From Camellia lanceoleosa (taxonomy: Eukaryota; Streptophyta; Magnoliopsida; Ericales; Theaceae): a DNA stretch of 64,000 nt. This document shows positions 1 to 11,174 of the stretch, piece by piece (position 1 is the first letter of the stretch; the number at the start of each line of letters is the position of its first letter). The stretch is from assembly GCA_025200525.1 (NCBI GenBank), contig CM045763.1, forward strand, positions 61,825,018 to 61,889,017. The letters run 5' to 3'. The notes under the pieces are model-generated. The model had not been told where the DNA came from, did no database searches, and saw nothing but the letters and a program-made list of their open reading frames with translations. The position numbers were made by a program, and so were the translations under genes.

Positions 1-205
1 ATCAAAAAAAATGCATATAATATGCCCATGCTAGATTTATAATGAAAACACGCTTTCAAGATATATCATAAATATGACATGTGCATATTACATACACTTT
101 TTCTGACTATTTTGTTAACAGGATAAAGACATAAAAGTTAGATTAAAAAATTTTAAAAGATGAAAGAAATACATTGTATCAATTTTTAGTTTGAAAAAGT
201 AAGGT
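1..205. other. AT-rich left flank, no gene
   Basis: Plain AT-rich sequence up to the end of the CACTA element. I see no coding frame, RNA gene or repeat. Confidence 0.6.
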
Positions 206-219
206 CACTACAAGAAAAC

Positions 220-960
220 ACACTATTGGCGACCACTTTTGCCGACTAAAAAAATTTTGGTCACCAAAAGTTGTCGAATTGGCGACCAAAAATTATGTTA
301 ATCGGAAAAAGTTCAATATTTAGCTACTAATTTTTTTTAGTCGGGGTATATTGATTATTAGCGACTAAAAAAAAATTTAGTCACTAAAGTTGCCACAATT
401 GGCGACTAAACAAATATTTTAGTCGCTGAATGAAAAAGAAAAAAAATTGTTTTTATCTTTGGCGACCAAAATTTGGTCGCCAAATATTTATTTTCAGCGA
501 CAAAAACAATTTTTCGTTGCCGTATAGCTAGTTTTGGCTACCAAACTTATTTAGTCGCCGAATGAAAAGAAAAAAATTGTTTTTATCTGTGGCGACCAAA
601 AAATTTTGGTCGCCAAATATTTATTTTAAGTGACAAACAATTTTTCGTCGCCATATAGCTAGTTTTGGCTACCAAACTTATTTAGTCGCCGAATAAAAAG
701 AAAAAAATTATTTTTATCTGTGGTGACCAAAAAGTTTTGGTCGCCAAATATTTATTTTCAGCGACTAAAACAATTTTTCGTCGTCGTATAGTTAGTTTTG
801 GCTACCAAACTTATTTAGTCGCCGAATGAAAAAGAAAAAAATTTGTTTTTATCTTTGGCGACTAAAAGTTTTGGTCGCCAAATATTTATTTTCAGCGACT
901 GAAACAATTTTGTGTCGCCGTATAGTTAGTTTTGGCTACCAAACTTATTTAGTCATCGAA
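220..960. repeat. Left subterminal repeat array of the CACTA element
   Basis: A unit of about 120 bp, containing TTGGCGACCAAAA, TTTTGGTCGCC, CAATTTTTCGTCGCCG and TTTGGCTACCAAAC, recurs at least four times (about 420-545, 545-665, 665-790, 790-920). Each unit has its own inverted GGCGAC/GTCGCC arms, so single strands can fold into many small hairpins. Subterminal repeats of this kind bind CACTA transposase in characterised elements; binding here is inferred. Confidence 0.8.
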
Positions 961-1499
961 TGAAAAACTTATTTAGAGATGAGACACTTATTAATTACAA
1001 TTTTTTATTAAAAAAAAAAACATGATCAACATTAAGATAATTTTAATTTTATTGGCTAAATTTAAGCATAAGAATTATTACAAAACATTATTAATAAAAA
1101 CAAAGCAAAATTCTATAATAATGTATAATAGCTCGGTGCAGGATGTTGATGTAAGTTTGTAATTTTAGCACAAAAAATTATGATTTAGTTGATTCCTAAT
1201 TTTAGAAAATAAAAACAAATCATTTATAGCACAAATTATTATAAAATCTATTAGAGTACTATATAACGTTGCCAAAATAAAATTTCCTGGAACCAAAATT
1301 GAAATTTGCTCGGCAAAGGTTGAATATGGAAGAGCAAAAATAAGCAGGAAAATTAAAAAAAAAAAAATTACCGATTTGGTCGCACATAACAAAAGGATAC
1401 TATTTTGAATGTAATTTAAATTAAGTGAAGCACAGTGCCGACCAAACAGTTTGGTAGGGAAAAAATGCCCTATAGCAGCCGAGTGAAAATTTCAAACTC

Positions 1500-1960
1500 T
1501 TTTATACAATAGATACCGCGAACCACTCCTTGGACGCACCTCATCGTCTATTCTCCTGCTCCATTGCAGTTACCAAAGTTGCTCCTCCTCCATCATCACA
1601 GTCGTGTGTGTGGCTTCTTCGACCAAGCATCAGTGGCGCTTCGAGAAGTACTTGGGCCTCCATTGTTAGGTATGTATGTTATCTCTATTTCTCTCTCTCT
1701 CTCTGTCTCTCTCAATATTTGTATTACTCACATGGTTGCTCTCTATTTTTGCACCTAACAGCACCACCATCACCATTTTTCTACTACTACCAGTTCGCCT
1801 ATCTTCAAACAACCCCGAGATCAAGTATGGGTCCTCTCTTTCTCTGTCGCTCAATTTCTCTATTTTCCTTTGTTTTCCCTAATTTTCAAAACCAATAATG
1901 TTTTTGTTTTCCCTAATTTTCAAAACCCTAATGAGTGAATGTTTGAAGGGATGGCCTCAA
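1500..1960 (+). other. Leader-like captured sequence of unknown origin in the CACTA element
   Basis: A less AT-rich patch (about 1505-1670) ends at a good splice-donor-like GTATGT. It is followed by a CT microsatellite (1687-1712), a second CT-rich patch and a CCCTAA-containing stretch. It looks like the 5' leader and first intron of a plant gene. Open frames exist, but they are low-complexity serine/leucine-rich translations that I do not accept as proteins. It could be the 5' end of one of the two captured genes or a third capture; the sequence does not decide. Confidence 0.3.
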
Positions 1961-2449
1961 ATCATAGTGCGTGGCTTTGGTTAGTCAATTCAATAGATAT
2001 AATTAAAATATTAATTTCTAGTTCAAAATCAATACTTTACACAAAATGCCTCTTCAGTCTATCAATTATTTGTTGATTCATAGTTGGGTCCATAAAAAGA
2101 GGGTTCGAATCAAACTCCATGCTTTATAAATGCCAATGCGAATAACATAAAATAAAAAAGAACATCTGAAGTCTCTGGTGGTCTGAGCCAGTGATTGACT
2201 AAGTAAAATCCGTGGTCAGTGCTAGTGCTGGAGATGAGGGTATTTTTGGGGCTTCATAGTTGTGCATAGTGGTGAAGAATGTGAATGGCGATGGATTTGT
2301 AAGGAGCTTAGGATGGGGAAGAATATTTGTAATTGAAGAGTGACTGAAAGAAAAGTTATGTCATCCTTCATTCTTAATAAGATTAAGTTTTTAATGCTTT
2401 ACCTTATTCTTTCTGTTAAGAATGTAGATAAATATGTTTTGTCTTACAG

Positions 2450-3541
2450 GATTTAAGTGGTCAATTTCAGCAGATGTTGAAACTGTAGCATGGGATCCAC
2501 ACACTGAGCATTCATTTGTGGTCTGTGTTTACACTGTATCTATCTTGAGATATTTTCATTTTTTGTTTTCCAAGTATGCAAAGCACAGGGGATTTCATTT
2601 TGAATTGGGAAGGCTTATAGGATCTTTCTTTTTAAGCACATCTTAATTTAGTTTTGCTTGGAGATGTCCTCTTGAAACAGAATTATCATTATCCAATTGT
2701 GTTTTCAGGTCAATCTTGAAGATGGTACAGTTGAAGGTTTTGATATCCGAGCTGCTAAGTCTGATCAATCTTCTGACTCAAAGACAAGTTTCACTCTTCA
2801 TGCACACGATAAAGCTGTTTGCACAGTCTCCTATAATCCTTTGGCACCAAATGTACATATTTCTCCTCTATAGACATTTTTATTACTCGACTTCACTGTA
2901 CTTGCTATACTAACTATTTGTTCCCCTGTTTTTTGTAGCTTCTAGCAACTGGATCCGTGATAAAATGGTAATTTTCTCTTTCTGATTTTGAGTTTCTGTC
3001 TCTTTATTTCTATTGGCCTCCATATTCCCACAAATCATATTATAGTAATAGTAGTACTTTCTCAATTGGTTAATCTTGATTGCTGCAGGTAAAATTGTGG
3101 GATTTGTCAAACAACCAACCATCATGTGTTGCATCTAATAATCCAAAAGCTGTATGTGATTTTTTGAGATTATCTTTTCTTTTCCTAAAGAATACATATT
3201 ATAATTATGACATAGTAATATTTTACATATTTGTTAATCCGAGGTGAATTGTGTCATCCTGTTATTAATGTTATCAGGGAGCTATCTTTTCCATTTCATT
3301 CTCAGAGGATAGCCCCTTCTTGCAAGCTATAGGAGGCTCCAAGGGAAAATTAGAAGTGAGTGGATATAACTTTTTATGCTTCATGCTTTTGCAATTCTCT
3401 CTCTATTTCCCTCCCTGAAAGTTGTGTGCAACGGAACAGAAGTAACTTTTTTTTGGCTCATATATGCAGGTGTGGGATACACTATCTGATGTTGGGGTCT
3501 CTCGAAGATATGGGAAATATAGTAATCAGAACAAATCTTAA
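2450..3541 (+). pseudogene. PWP1-like: Captured fragment of a PWP1-like WD40-repeat protein gene
   Basis: Six exon pieces with plausible splice sites can be read: 2450-2520, 2709-2852, 2939-2967, 3089-3151, 3278-3355 and 3470-3541. They encode the C-terminal WD40 part of a periodic-tryptophan-protein-1 type protein, including FKWSISADVETVAWDPH, VNLEDGTVEGFDIRAA, VKLWDLSNNQPSC and VWDTLSDVGVSRRYG, then a stop at 3539-3541. PWP1 is a nucleolar/chromatin WD40 protein linked to ribosome biogenesis and rDNA chromatin. Damage: in the third piece GGATCC runs into GTGATAAAATG one base short of the expected reading, a frameshift before the WD strand. The N-terminal half is absent. The retained introns show capture at DNA level, not through an mRNA. 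It sits mid-element and shares its orientation with the RPN5 fragment, so a chimeric transcript is possible. PWP1 identity is from recognition of the motif series, with no search run. Confidence 0.8.
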
Positions 3542-4105
3542 TCTTTGGTTCTTGGTATTTTCTTTCCTTTCTTTTTTTGTTAGAAAAGATAGAAGAAAAA
3601 AAAGATGTTGTGGTCTTAGTTTTTTGATATTGAAATAGTATAAACCTGTGAGAGAGTGAGAGTATCTTAAATAGTATAAACCTTGAAATATGTCATTGTC
3701 ACAAGGCAATATATGAGATTCCCTTTGTCAAAGAAGGCCTTGCTCAGTGGATACCAGTATCAAAACTAAACTTGTGCTCTTTTTTTTTTTCTTTGTCTAA
3801 AGGAGGGAAAAAAATAGAAAAATAAGCTTTCTCCACTATTTTTCAGCTTGTCTAACAATTGTTTGATGCAGGTCCTGCGGAAAATATGTTGGTATTTAGT
3901 TTTGTCACTACATGATCCTATGTAGTCAAGCCTTCTTAATTCCACATAGGAGGATAAAGATCCAATAGTAAATTCCTAATTTTAGGTATGTCTATCCAAT
4001 TAATCTGAAACTAATAGTAAATGACCAAAAAAAAAAATAAAAAATAGAGAGCATAGTTTTGTTCTGTTAACACTATTGGATGCTTGCCCTTCTGTTCTGT
4101 CATAG

Positions 4106-4419
4106 GTTGCTCTTGAAACAGCTTGTTACAATGGAGGTTATTCAGTGGATGACTTTATGGAATACATTCAAGGATGAATTTGAGAATGAAAAGAACATGC
4201 TTGGTGGTTCTTTAGGTAACAGAGCAACTGAAGATTTGAGACAGAGAGTAATAGAACATGTAATCTTTCATTCATGTTCAATTATATATTTCAATTATAT
4301 GCTGCAATGGTTCATCTACAAGACATTATTGTTTCTCGCAGAACATTCTTGTTGTCTCAAAGTATTACTGAAGGATTACCTTGGCGAGACTTGCTGAGTT
4401 GCTTTGTCTCATTGTTCAG
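4106..4419 (+). pseudogene. RPN5-like: Captured fragment of the 26S proteasome lid subunit RPN5 (PSMD12) gene
   Basis: Two exon pieces with clear splice signals lie at 4106-4259 (acceptor CATAG, donor GTAATC) and 4342-4419 (acceptor CTCGCAG, donor GTATGC). The first encodes [14 protein letters not shown] followed by [15 protein letters not shown] and LRQRVIEH. The second encodes NILVVSKYY, a stop, then [13 protein letters not shown]. This is the helical/PCI-proximal part of RPN5, a scaffold subunit of the proteasome lid. The in-frame TGA replaces the residue before RIT, so the fragment cannot give a continuous product. A further acceptor-like site precedes 4568-4600, which reads as a ten-residue tail ending in a stop; I could not match it to RPN5. 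As with the PWP1 fragment, introns are retained. Confidence 0.82.
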
Positions 4420-4894
4420 GTATGCCAATACTTAATTGTGGTATAGTCATCATCAAATGTTTGTAATGTAATCATATAAATTTTTTGCCATATGGTTAAT
4501 TTTTTTTATGAGAATACTTCATTTTGGATGTTTTTCTAGATTCTAACTTTTCTTATTTTATTTGTAGGTGACTTCCAAAAATGATCAAGCACAAGGTTGA
4601 TGCTTCAAAACCATATATATTCCTTCTTGTTTTAGAATTTTTTTTTGGATTCCTTCATTGATTTTCCTTTTAATTTTTGTTCAATTACTTACTGGTTTTC
4701 AATGAATGGATGTTTAAAACTTGTTTCAATTAATGTTTTGAATGGAATGATTGTAAAGTTTGGGATTAAGCAGAAAAATATGATGAATTTTAATGTTATA
4801 TTTAGGTTGGGTTGAATGAATTTTGTTCAATATTGGATTGAATGTTTATAAACAAAAATTGATTGTTCAAAAAAAAAAAAAAGAAGAGAGATTT

Positions 4895-5388
4895 GGCGAC
4901 TAACTAATTAGTCGTTGATTGTTTAATGTCTTTTGGCAACAAAATATTTGGTTGAGAAAAGTTTTGGCGACTAAATAATTGGTTGCTAAATTCTACACTT
5001 TTGCGACTAAAATCATTGGTCGGCAATTCCTTACCTTTTGGCGACTAAATTATTAGTTGGCGATTTCTCAACTTTTGGCGACGAAAATAGTTGATCGCCG
5101 ATTTTTTGCTTTTGGCGACAAATATATTTGGTTGAGAAAATATCACTTTTCGCGACCAAAGTGTTTTAGCGACTAAATGAATTAGTCGCGGTAATGACAT
5201 ATTTAGCGACCAAAAATTTAGTCGGCAAATCTAATTTTTTCCCTACTAACAAAAGTTTTGGTCGCCAATTACTTTTGCCGACCCTCAATTGGCGACCAAA
5301 AAAATTGGTTGCGAATAACTTTTGCCGACTAAAAATGGACTTTTGCCGACCAAATTTTTAGTCGGTAAAAGTGTAATTTCTTGTAGTG
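4895..5388. repeat. Right subterminal repeat array of the CACTA element
   Basis: Ten or more GGCGACTAAAT / GCGACCAAAA type motifs occur in both orientations, matching the vocabulary of the left array (220-960) but more degenerate. The array runs into the terminal TTTCTTGTAGTG at 5377-5388. Confidence 0.75.
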
Positions 5389-6570
5389 AGTGAAAAACAG
5401 TTATAATTGAGTGGGGTAAAGTGTAATTTGTCCAAAATAGTTTTAATCTAACCTTTATAGTTACTGTTATTGGATCATCACTCATAAGTGAATCTTCACC
5501 ATTAATATTAAATTCTGAACATTTTTCTAAATTTTCTATTCTAAAAGTGTAGTATTTCTTTCATGCATTCATATTTTCACTGCTCCATCGACCATGGTTT
5601 TAAAAAAGCACACTTTTCGTTTTTTTTTTGACGACTTAATCACGTCTTTGCTTTTTAAACTATTTTTTATTTTATTTTTTTCTCTGTTTGCTGACATTTC
5701 TTTGTTTTTGATCATATGAACTTTGCTTCTTCTTTAGTTTTTTGTTTTTTTTAACTTTGCTTTTTCTTTGGTGTTAGAAACATCATTTGTGACCTTTGGC
5801 CTTTTGGAATCGCTCATGCATGCTTTGCTCATTACTATGAACAGTAATATTATATATAAAATTTTCAAAATTATTATTTTGTAATTCAAATTTATTTTAC
5901 ATATAAATTTCAAACTACATAAATTTAATTTTAACTATATAATTACCCATTCAAAAATTTCTACCACATAACCATCCATCTAAAAAATTCTAAATGGATA
6001 ATCATGAGTTGGCAGACTTTTCTTGTTAACACGCCAAGGTTGGAACATTCCCAACCATCCCATACACTCCACGACAATTTATTGACTTCCCACCTTGACT
6101 TTGCCCTTTTTTAAAAAAAATAATAATAAATAAATTCTGTAGAAATCTACTCAAAATTTTAAATTTAAAGTGTATATTTAATTTCTTGCTATGGGGTTAT
6201 ACCATAAATAAATCTTAATCATTGATTAAAAAAATTAAATAATTTTATGAGTTTTTATGTAATTTTAGATGTTTTTTTCTTAGATATATAGATCTCTTGT
6301 CTATTTTTCTAATTATTGTCTTTTTATGACAGACTAATATAAACAATAGATGTTATAAACAATAGACGTTATAAACAATAATAATATCTATATAACGTGA
6401 ATCATGTTTTAAAATAGATTTTAGTCACTATTCAATTTATTTCATTATTTATTTTTTTTAGTTGTTGAAAAAGAGTAGGGGAGAGCAATCAACTGTAATA
6501 ATTCTTTCTGGCGTAATCAAAGGAGTTTCTACCTGCCGAAAGCCGGATAGGAGAGGCCTATGCATACTGA
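5389..6570. other. Gene-free AT-rich stretch
   Basis: No supported gene. At 6340-6375 the phrase ATAAACAATAGA(T/C)GTT recurs in tandem. At 6510-6575 a short GC-richer patch (CCGAAAGCCGGATAGGAGAG) has no assignment. Confidence 0.5.
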
Positions 6571-6572
6571 CC

Positions 6573-6822
6573 GCACAAAGTGCTTGTTTGGCAGAACTTA
6601 AAAGCAGCTTATTTCAGCTTTCAGCTTAATTTAAGGTATTTTGATGTGTTTGGTTTAGCTTATAGCTTATAGCTTTTTGGAAGTCAGAAATCAGCTTATT
6701 CTTTGAGTGGGGCAGGAGATGCTTAATTTATAAGTCAGAAATCAGCTTATGTTCATAGTTATAAGCTATAAGCTGTTTAGGCATAAGGTATAAGCACTTT
6801 CCAACAGCTCTACCAAACAGGG
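6573..6822. mobile_element. hAT-like MITE
   Basis: About 250 bp bounded by GCTTGTTTGGCAGAACTT on the left and its imperfect inverse AGCTCTACCAAACAGGGC on the right. The interior is full of self-complementary AGCTTATAGCTTATAGCT words. The TGTTTGGTAGAGCT terminus is typical of plant hAT-derived miniature elements. No clean 8-bp target duplication could be read, so the superfamily is tentative. Confidence 0.55.
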
Positions 6823-7251
6823 CCAAAATAGGAGATCTGCAAATGCTCCCTTAAAAAGTTAAAATTACACCTTGACTCTCGTTCCCACCAAAGTCATTGG
6901 GAGAGTCTCTCCAGTCTATCTAATGGATTGGAGTATATTATTAGACTTCTGAAATTTATCATAGGTTTTATTTTGATAATTTGATTAAGGAATTATCGAT
7001 ATTTGATTAATATAATTTTTTATAAATATAAAATATTCAACAAGCTCTACACATTAAACAGTTGGAATCATTAAAATAGGACCCATAATGAACCCCACGA
7101 GCCTGATAGTATGATCCAAGCCTCTACCAATATTATTTTCCTAGAATTAATTCTCCATTTGTACAAGTAATAACATTACATGTATCAATTTTAATCGTCT
7201 CACAGAACGTACAAATCAACCTTGCAAATGAAAATTAATCAGAAAATGTAG
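6823..7251. other. Gene-free AT-rich stretch
   Basis: Nothing supported; ordinary intergenic sequence between a MITE and MULE A. Confidence 0.5.
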
Positions 7252-7397
7252 TTTAATAATGGGCAAAACACTAATAAATTTCAAATTTTAATATGTTAAA
7301 CCATTTGGTCCTGCCTTTTATTTTATAGACTAATAAGTCCTATTTGAATGTTAAAAACTCACTATAAGCCTTTTTTAGATTTCTCTCCTTTTTGAAC

Positions 7398-7545
7398 ATC
7401 AGCAACATTAACTATACCAACAACATCATCAAACATTAACTACATCATCAACATCACCAACATCATAAAAACATTATCAACATTGATCAAACATCAACTA
7501 CATCATCAAACATTATCAAACATCAACTACATCATCAAACATCAT
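7398..7545. repeat. ATC/AAC-type microsatellite, left arm in MULE A
   Basis: Degenerate tandem repeats of CATCAACAT and CATCAAACAT. The array is cut by the solo LTR at 7546; its continuation is 8443-8745. Confidence 0.8.
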
Positions 7546-8442
7546 TGTGCGAGGGTGATTTCCGCACTATGAAGAAGGGTTGAACTTCGTGGATGAACAA
7601 CGTGCTCTAGGAATTGAAGATCTGCACAGAGTAACAAACGGTGAGGCTGCCCGACTGGGGTTTGGACGGAAACCCCTCCGATAGTAAAGTCAAGGACTTA
7701 GGGAGAGGAAGAAGAAAGAAGAGAGAAGAGAGAAAAAGTGTATATGTGTTGAGTGTGTGGATTTTCGGATCCCTTGAGAGTGAATAGTGTTCACCTTTTA
7801 TAGGAGAAGGTTGTTTGTCGTTCAAGTCCTTCTCTCTCCGCCATCTGTCTAATGTTTCTTATTCGTGGTCATCTCCCATTTGAGGAGGACGACCACTCTG
7901 CCTGACATTCGGGTGCAGGTCTGTTTTGTTTGTCTCATTAGCGGACATCTCTCATTGGAGGAGGATGACCACTCCGCCTGTCATTCAGATGCAGGTTTGT
8001 CATATATGCACCTTGTCCCTCTGCACCTCCATGTCTCCACGTTTTGTTCATACAGAGGGAGAGGAGCAGAGTTGTTTGTCTCTTGTGGGCCCAAGAAAGA
8101 TCTTCACTGAATTGGCCTTCTTTGAGTTGTCCTACTCTAGAATGGTTGTCCAACTAGGAGGTCCAACATGTTGCTCAACCCACTTCGGAGTGGTTGTCTG
8201 TCCATCCAGGAGGTTCAACATGTTACTCAACCTACTTCGGAGTGGTTGGCTGCCCGTCCAGGAGGTCCACCATGTTACTCGGACCACTTTGGAGTGACAT
8301 TCGTACATTGGGCCGAGCTCCTATGATTGTCTTGCTTCGGAGCAAGTGTTGGCCATAGGGCCGAGGTCTAACGTAGCTCAACCTCGGAGTGAGCATCGCA
8401 TTGAGCCTAGCACCAAGACTGGATTAATTTTTACCCACTTCA
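7546..8442 (-). mobile_element. Solo LTR of a Ty3/gypsy element, inserted in MULE A
   Basis: The 897-bp sequence begins TGTGCGAGGG, ends CCCACTTCA and is flanked by the 5-bp duplication ATCAT (7541-7545 and 8443-8447). That is exactly what LTR-LTR recombination of a retrotransposon leaves. Its 7640-7700 part resembles the LTR of the full element at 21288-32131 (GAGGCTGCCCGACTGGGG versus GAGCTGCCCGGCGGTGG, each followed by CCCTCCGA and a purine-rich run). It probably derives from a relative of that Tat-type element. By that resemblance the coding sense would be minus. Open frames inside (such as 7865-8297) are translations of internal repeats, not genes. Confidence 0.85.
7862..8300. repeat. 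Two short tandem repeats inside the solo LTR
   Basis: A unit of about 65 bp (ATCTCYCATTKGAGGAGGA, then CCACTCYGCCTG) occurs twice at 7868-7995. A unit of about 65 bp (GAGTGGTTGNCTGNCCRTCC, AGGAGGTCCAACATGTTRCTC) occurs about three times at 8150-8300. Confidence 0.75.
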
Positions 8443-8745
8443 ATCATCAACGTCACCAACATCATAAAACATCATCAACATCATCAAACATCAACTGCAT
8501 CATCAACAACACCAACATCATAAAACAACATCAATATCATCAAACATCAACTAAAACATCATCAACATCACCAACATTGTGAACATCATCAAATATCAAC
8601 TACATCTTCAATCTTATCAAACATCATCAACATCACCAACATCATAAAACATCATCAAACATCAACTACAACATCATCAACATCACCAACATTGTGAATA
8701 TCATCAAACATCAACTATATCTTCAACCTCATCAAACATCATCAT
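8443..8745. repeat. ATC/AAC-type microsatellite, right arm in MULE A
   Basis: The continuation of the CATCAACATCA array, with one larger unit of about 125 bp (ATCATCAACATCACCAACAT with ATTGTGAA) duplicated at 8555-8720. Confidence 0.8.
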
Positions 8746-9158
8746 ACACCAATATGGGATACAATATATTGATGTTTATACAATATAACAAACAAAGATA
8801 CCATACCAAATATAAAATATAACAAACAAAGATACCATACCAAATATAAAAAGGACTAAATGGTTTACAAAAAAAACACTCGGGACTAGATAGAGCAACA
8901 TTTCTCAATATGAGATTTATGAATAATTTTTCCTTTAATAATCACTTAACTCGACCTTGGCTCTATTTGGTTTGGTAAAAAAATGAAAAATAATTTTTTT
9001 TTTTTAATTTTTATATTGTCTTAAAGCAAAAATAATTTTAAAAATATCTTTTTTGTGTTTATTTTTATCAAACTAATTTTTTTTAATGTTAAAATATTAA
9101 TTCTAAAATTAAAACTAATTATTTAGATCATTTGAATTATTATGTGAATTTGAAATTG

Positions 9159-9250
9159 GAAAATTTACCTATAAATCTCATATTGAGAAATGGTGATTCA
9201 TTTAGTCTCAAGAATTTTTTTATAAACCAATTAGTCTCACTGTTTTTGAA
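9159..9250. mobile_element. Orphan end of a MULE of the same family
   Basis: GGAAAATTTACCTATAAATC followed by TTTAGTCTC matches the left-end pattern of MULEs A, D and E. No matching right end was found, so it is a truncated copy at best. Confidence 0.4.
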
Positions 9251-9472
9251 AAGATAGATTTAATATATTATTTGGAAATTGAGTTTATGGTTATGCCTTT
9301 AATTCTATTATGTTTCCTTCTTCTCTGTTTTTTTTTATTTTTTTTATTTTTTTATTATTATTACTAGAAAGGCAAGATACAAAACTTATGAGAATAAAAT
9401 TTGGAATGAATTTTTATATGAAAATATTTTTTATTTGGAATGACTTAAAAATTGAGATTTTTTCCAATATTC

Positions 9473-10345
9473 CAAAAGGAGTACAAAAATGACTTGAAAT
9501 ATGAGATTATTCAAATATTCCAAAAAGATGTGGAATTCTTCAAACATTACAAAAAAATTACAAAAATTCCTTAGTAAGTTTTGAATAAATGTATAATCTA
9601 AAACTTTAACACTCGAATGTAACACACGAAAAAATTTCGAAGGACTTACGTGTAGATCATAATGATGGACTTATTGTCTAATAGGTCCTATGATAATTAA
9701 TGGCGTTTTTCATCAAACACTATTAAAAAACATCACTAATTATTAATTTTCAACGACAACTTGAAAATTTTGTCACAAAAAATGTCACTAATTATAACTT
9801 TGAGAAAGTTTAAAAAAATGTCACAAAAAATATCACTAATTTTTTACTTTCAACGATAGTTTAAAACATTTGTCACAAAAAAACGTTACTAATTATAAGT
9901 TTTAGCGATAATTTATAAAAACCGTGACAAAAAAAAAAGTTGTTAATTGTCGATTTTTATCGACATATGCAAAAAATCGTCAAAAAAATTATTTTTAGAG
10001 ACGATTTTACTATGACTTATTTTCAATAGGACTTGAAGGGAATTAAGTCCAACTATTTGAACCTATCGATGGTTTATCCAAAAATTTCTTAGTGCACTTT
10101 AACACTCCAATGTATCACTTTAAAAAAAAAAAATTAGTGTAACACTCTAATGTAACATACAAAAAAGAAGTTAGGATACTTTTTCCAAATATAATACTTC
10201 AAAAAAAACTCCTTAGTATACTTTTCTTAAACATAAACATTTCAAAAAAAAATATGTGGGATTTCAAACTATTCCAAAAGGAGTACATAAATTCTTTAGT
10301 AAGTTTGAAGCAAATATATCATTTTAAACTATGAGTATTACGTTT
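9473..10345. repeat. Repeat-flanked MITE copy 1
   Basis: The core (about 9641-10080) is a miniature element made of alternating TCACTAATTAT and ACGACAATTT words. It runs from TTACGTGTAGATC to GAATTAAGTCCAAC and is homologous to 20333-20745 and, inverted, to 48377-48640. Outside it, the phrases TCCAAAAGGAGTAC and CTTAGTAAGTTT recur at 9473-9580 and 10263-10310. TAACACTCNAATGTAAC recurs at 9608, 10089 and 10138, with an inverted copy near 10388. The MITE may therefore have landed in an older repeat. Confidence 0.55.
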
Positions 10346-10838
10346 GAAAAAAATACATTAAAGAGTTTTTTAGTGTTTTTGTGTTTTACATTGGAGTGTT
10401 ACGTTTGAGATTATATAATTTTAAACTATGAGTATTAAAGCCGTTTCAATTCATTAGTTTAAGTAAAGTTACAAAACAATTAAATGAATTTTTACATAGA
10501 TGTAACTTTTATCTTTGCATTTAATTTATTATTGTCCCAAATTAACTCACTCAAATTACGTAATATCATAATTTGTTGAAGATGTGCAACACAACTTTCA
10601 TTTTCAAAATTATGACTTTTCAAATGTTCAAAAGGCTTTTGTTTGCCTTAACTATTCAGTTGGAACTATTTTGTTGACCTTTTTCACTTTTTATGTATTT
10701 TTTCAGTAAACATTGAGTTTTGTCAATATGATGAATTCTATATTTTCACATAATTAATCTTCTTGTGTGAATTCAAACTTTTATGGCAAGTCATTGTTTA
10801 ACAAGCCATCATCATGTGTAGTTAGTATATTAATCCTT

Positions 10839-10861
10839 CCCCCCCCCCCCCCCCCCCCCCC
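10839..10861. repeat. Poly-C tract of 23 bases
   Basis: An uninterrupted run of 23 C in AT-rich surroundings. The length may be affected by sequencing or assembly. Confidence 0.9.
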
Positions 10862-11174
10862 TCCTTTTCCTTTTTTCATCTTATGCTTAAGATTATAGCG
10901 GTAGTTGGTAATTCATGATAGAGAAAAGTATAACTAAATTAACTAACCAATGGGCTAATAGATGCTAGGGAAAACTTGTAGCTTGGGTTAATGTCCTTGA
11001 ATGATTGATGACTTCCTACAAGTATGGCTTTCTAAATTTCAAAAAGCACACAAAATGAACATATATACATATGGTTTCTTGTATTCAACAAAAATGACTC
11101 GAGTCTACCCAACCTCCTTGAATGGAGAGAAACTAATTGGATTCAACTGGGGTAGGTGTTGGGCACATTCCTCA

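Larger units (their letters stand above)
206..5388 (+). mobile_element. Non-autonomous CACTA (En/Spm-type) transposon carrying host gene fragments
   Basis: The left end reads CACTACAAGAAA and the right end is its exact inverse TTTCTTGTAGTG, the hallmark terminus of plant CACTA elements. The 3-bp flanks are GGT and AGT, a target duplication with one mismatch. Both ends carry long subterminal arrays (about 220-960 and 4895-5388) of short direct and inverted GGCGACCAAAA / TTTTGGTCGCC motifs, which in this superfamily are transposase-binding regions. No transposase frame is visible in the interior, so the element needs a helper. Instead it holds intron-containing fragments of two host genes (PWP1-like at 2450-3541, RPN5-like at 4106-4419), both on the plus strand. 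That makes it a transduplicating (Pack-CACTA-like) element. Total length is 5183 bp. The termini are certain; the class follows from them; when the capture occurred is unknown. Confidence 0.9.
7252..8942. mobile_element. MULE A: non-autonomous Mutator-like element with a nested solo LTR
   Basis: The element proper is 7261-8933. A perfect 9-bp duplication TTTAATAAT (7252-7260 and 8934-8942) flanks it, the TSD length of Mutator-like transposons. The ends are imperfect inverted repeats of roughly 70-100 bp: the left reads GGGCAAAACACTAATAAATT and the right, inverted, GGAAAAATTATTCATAAATC. Both contain an ACCATTTAGTCCT-like block. No transposase is encoded. The interior consists of two CATCAACATCAAA-type microsatellite arms separated by a solo LTR (7546-8442). 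Similar ends recur at MULE B, D and E, so this is a local family. Confidence 0.85.

Noticed and set aside
6510..6575. Organellar DNA insertion
   Set aside because: The patch is GC-richer and looks non-repetitive, but it is too short and I cannot match it to a chloroplast or mitochondrial gene.
7865..8297. Overlapping frames of 81 and 123 residues
   Set aside because: They lie within a solo LTR and follow its tandem repeats; no recognisable domain.
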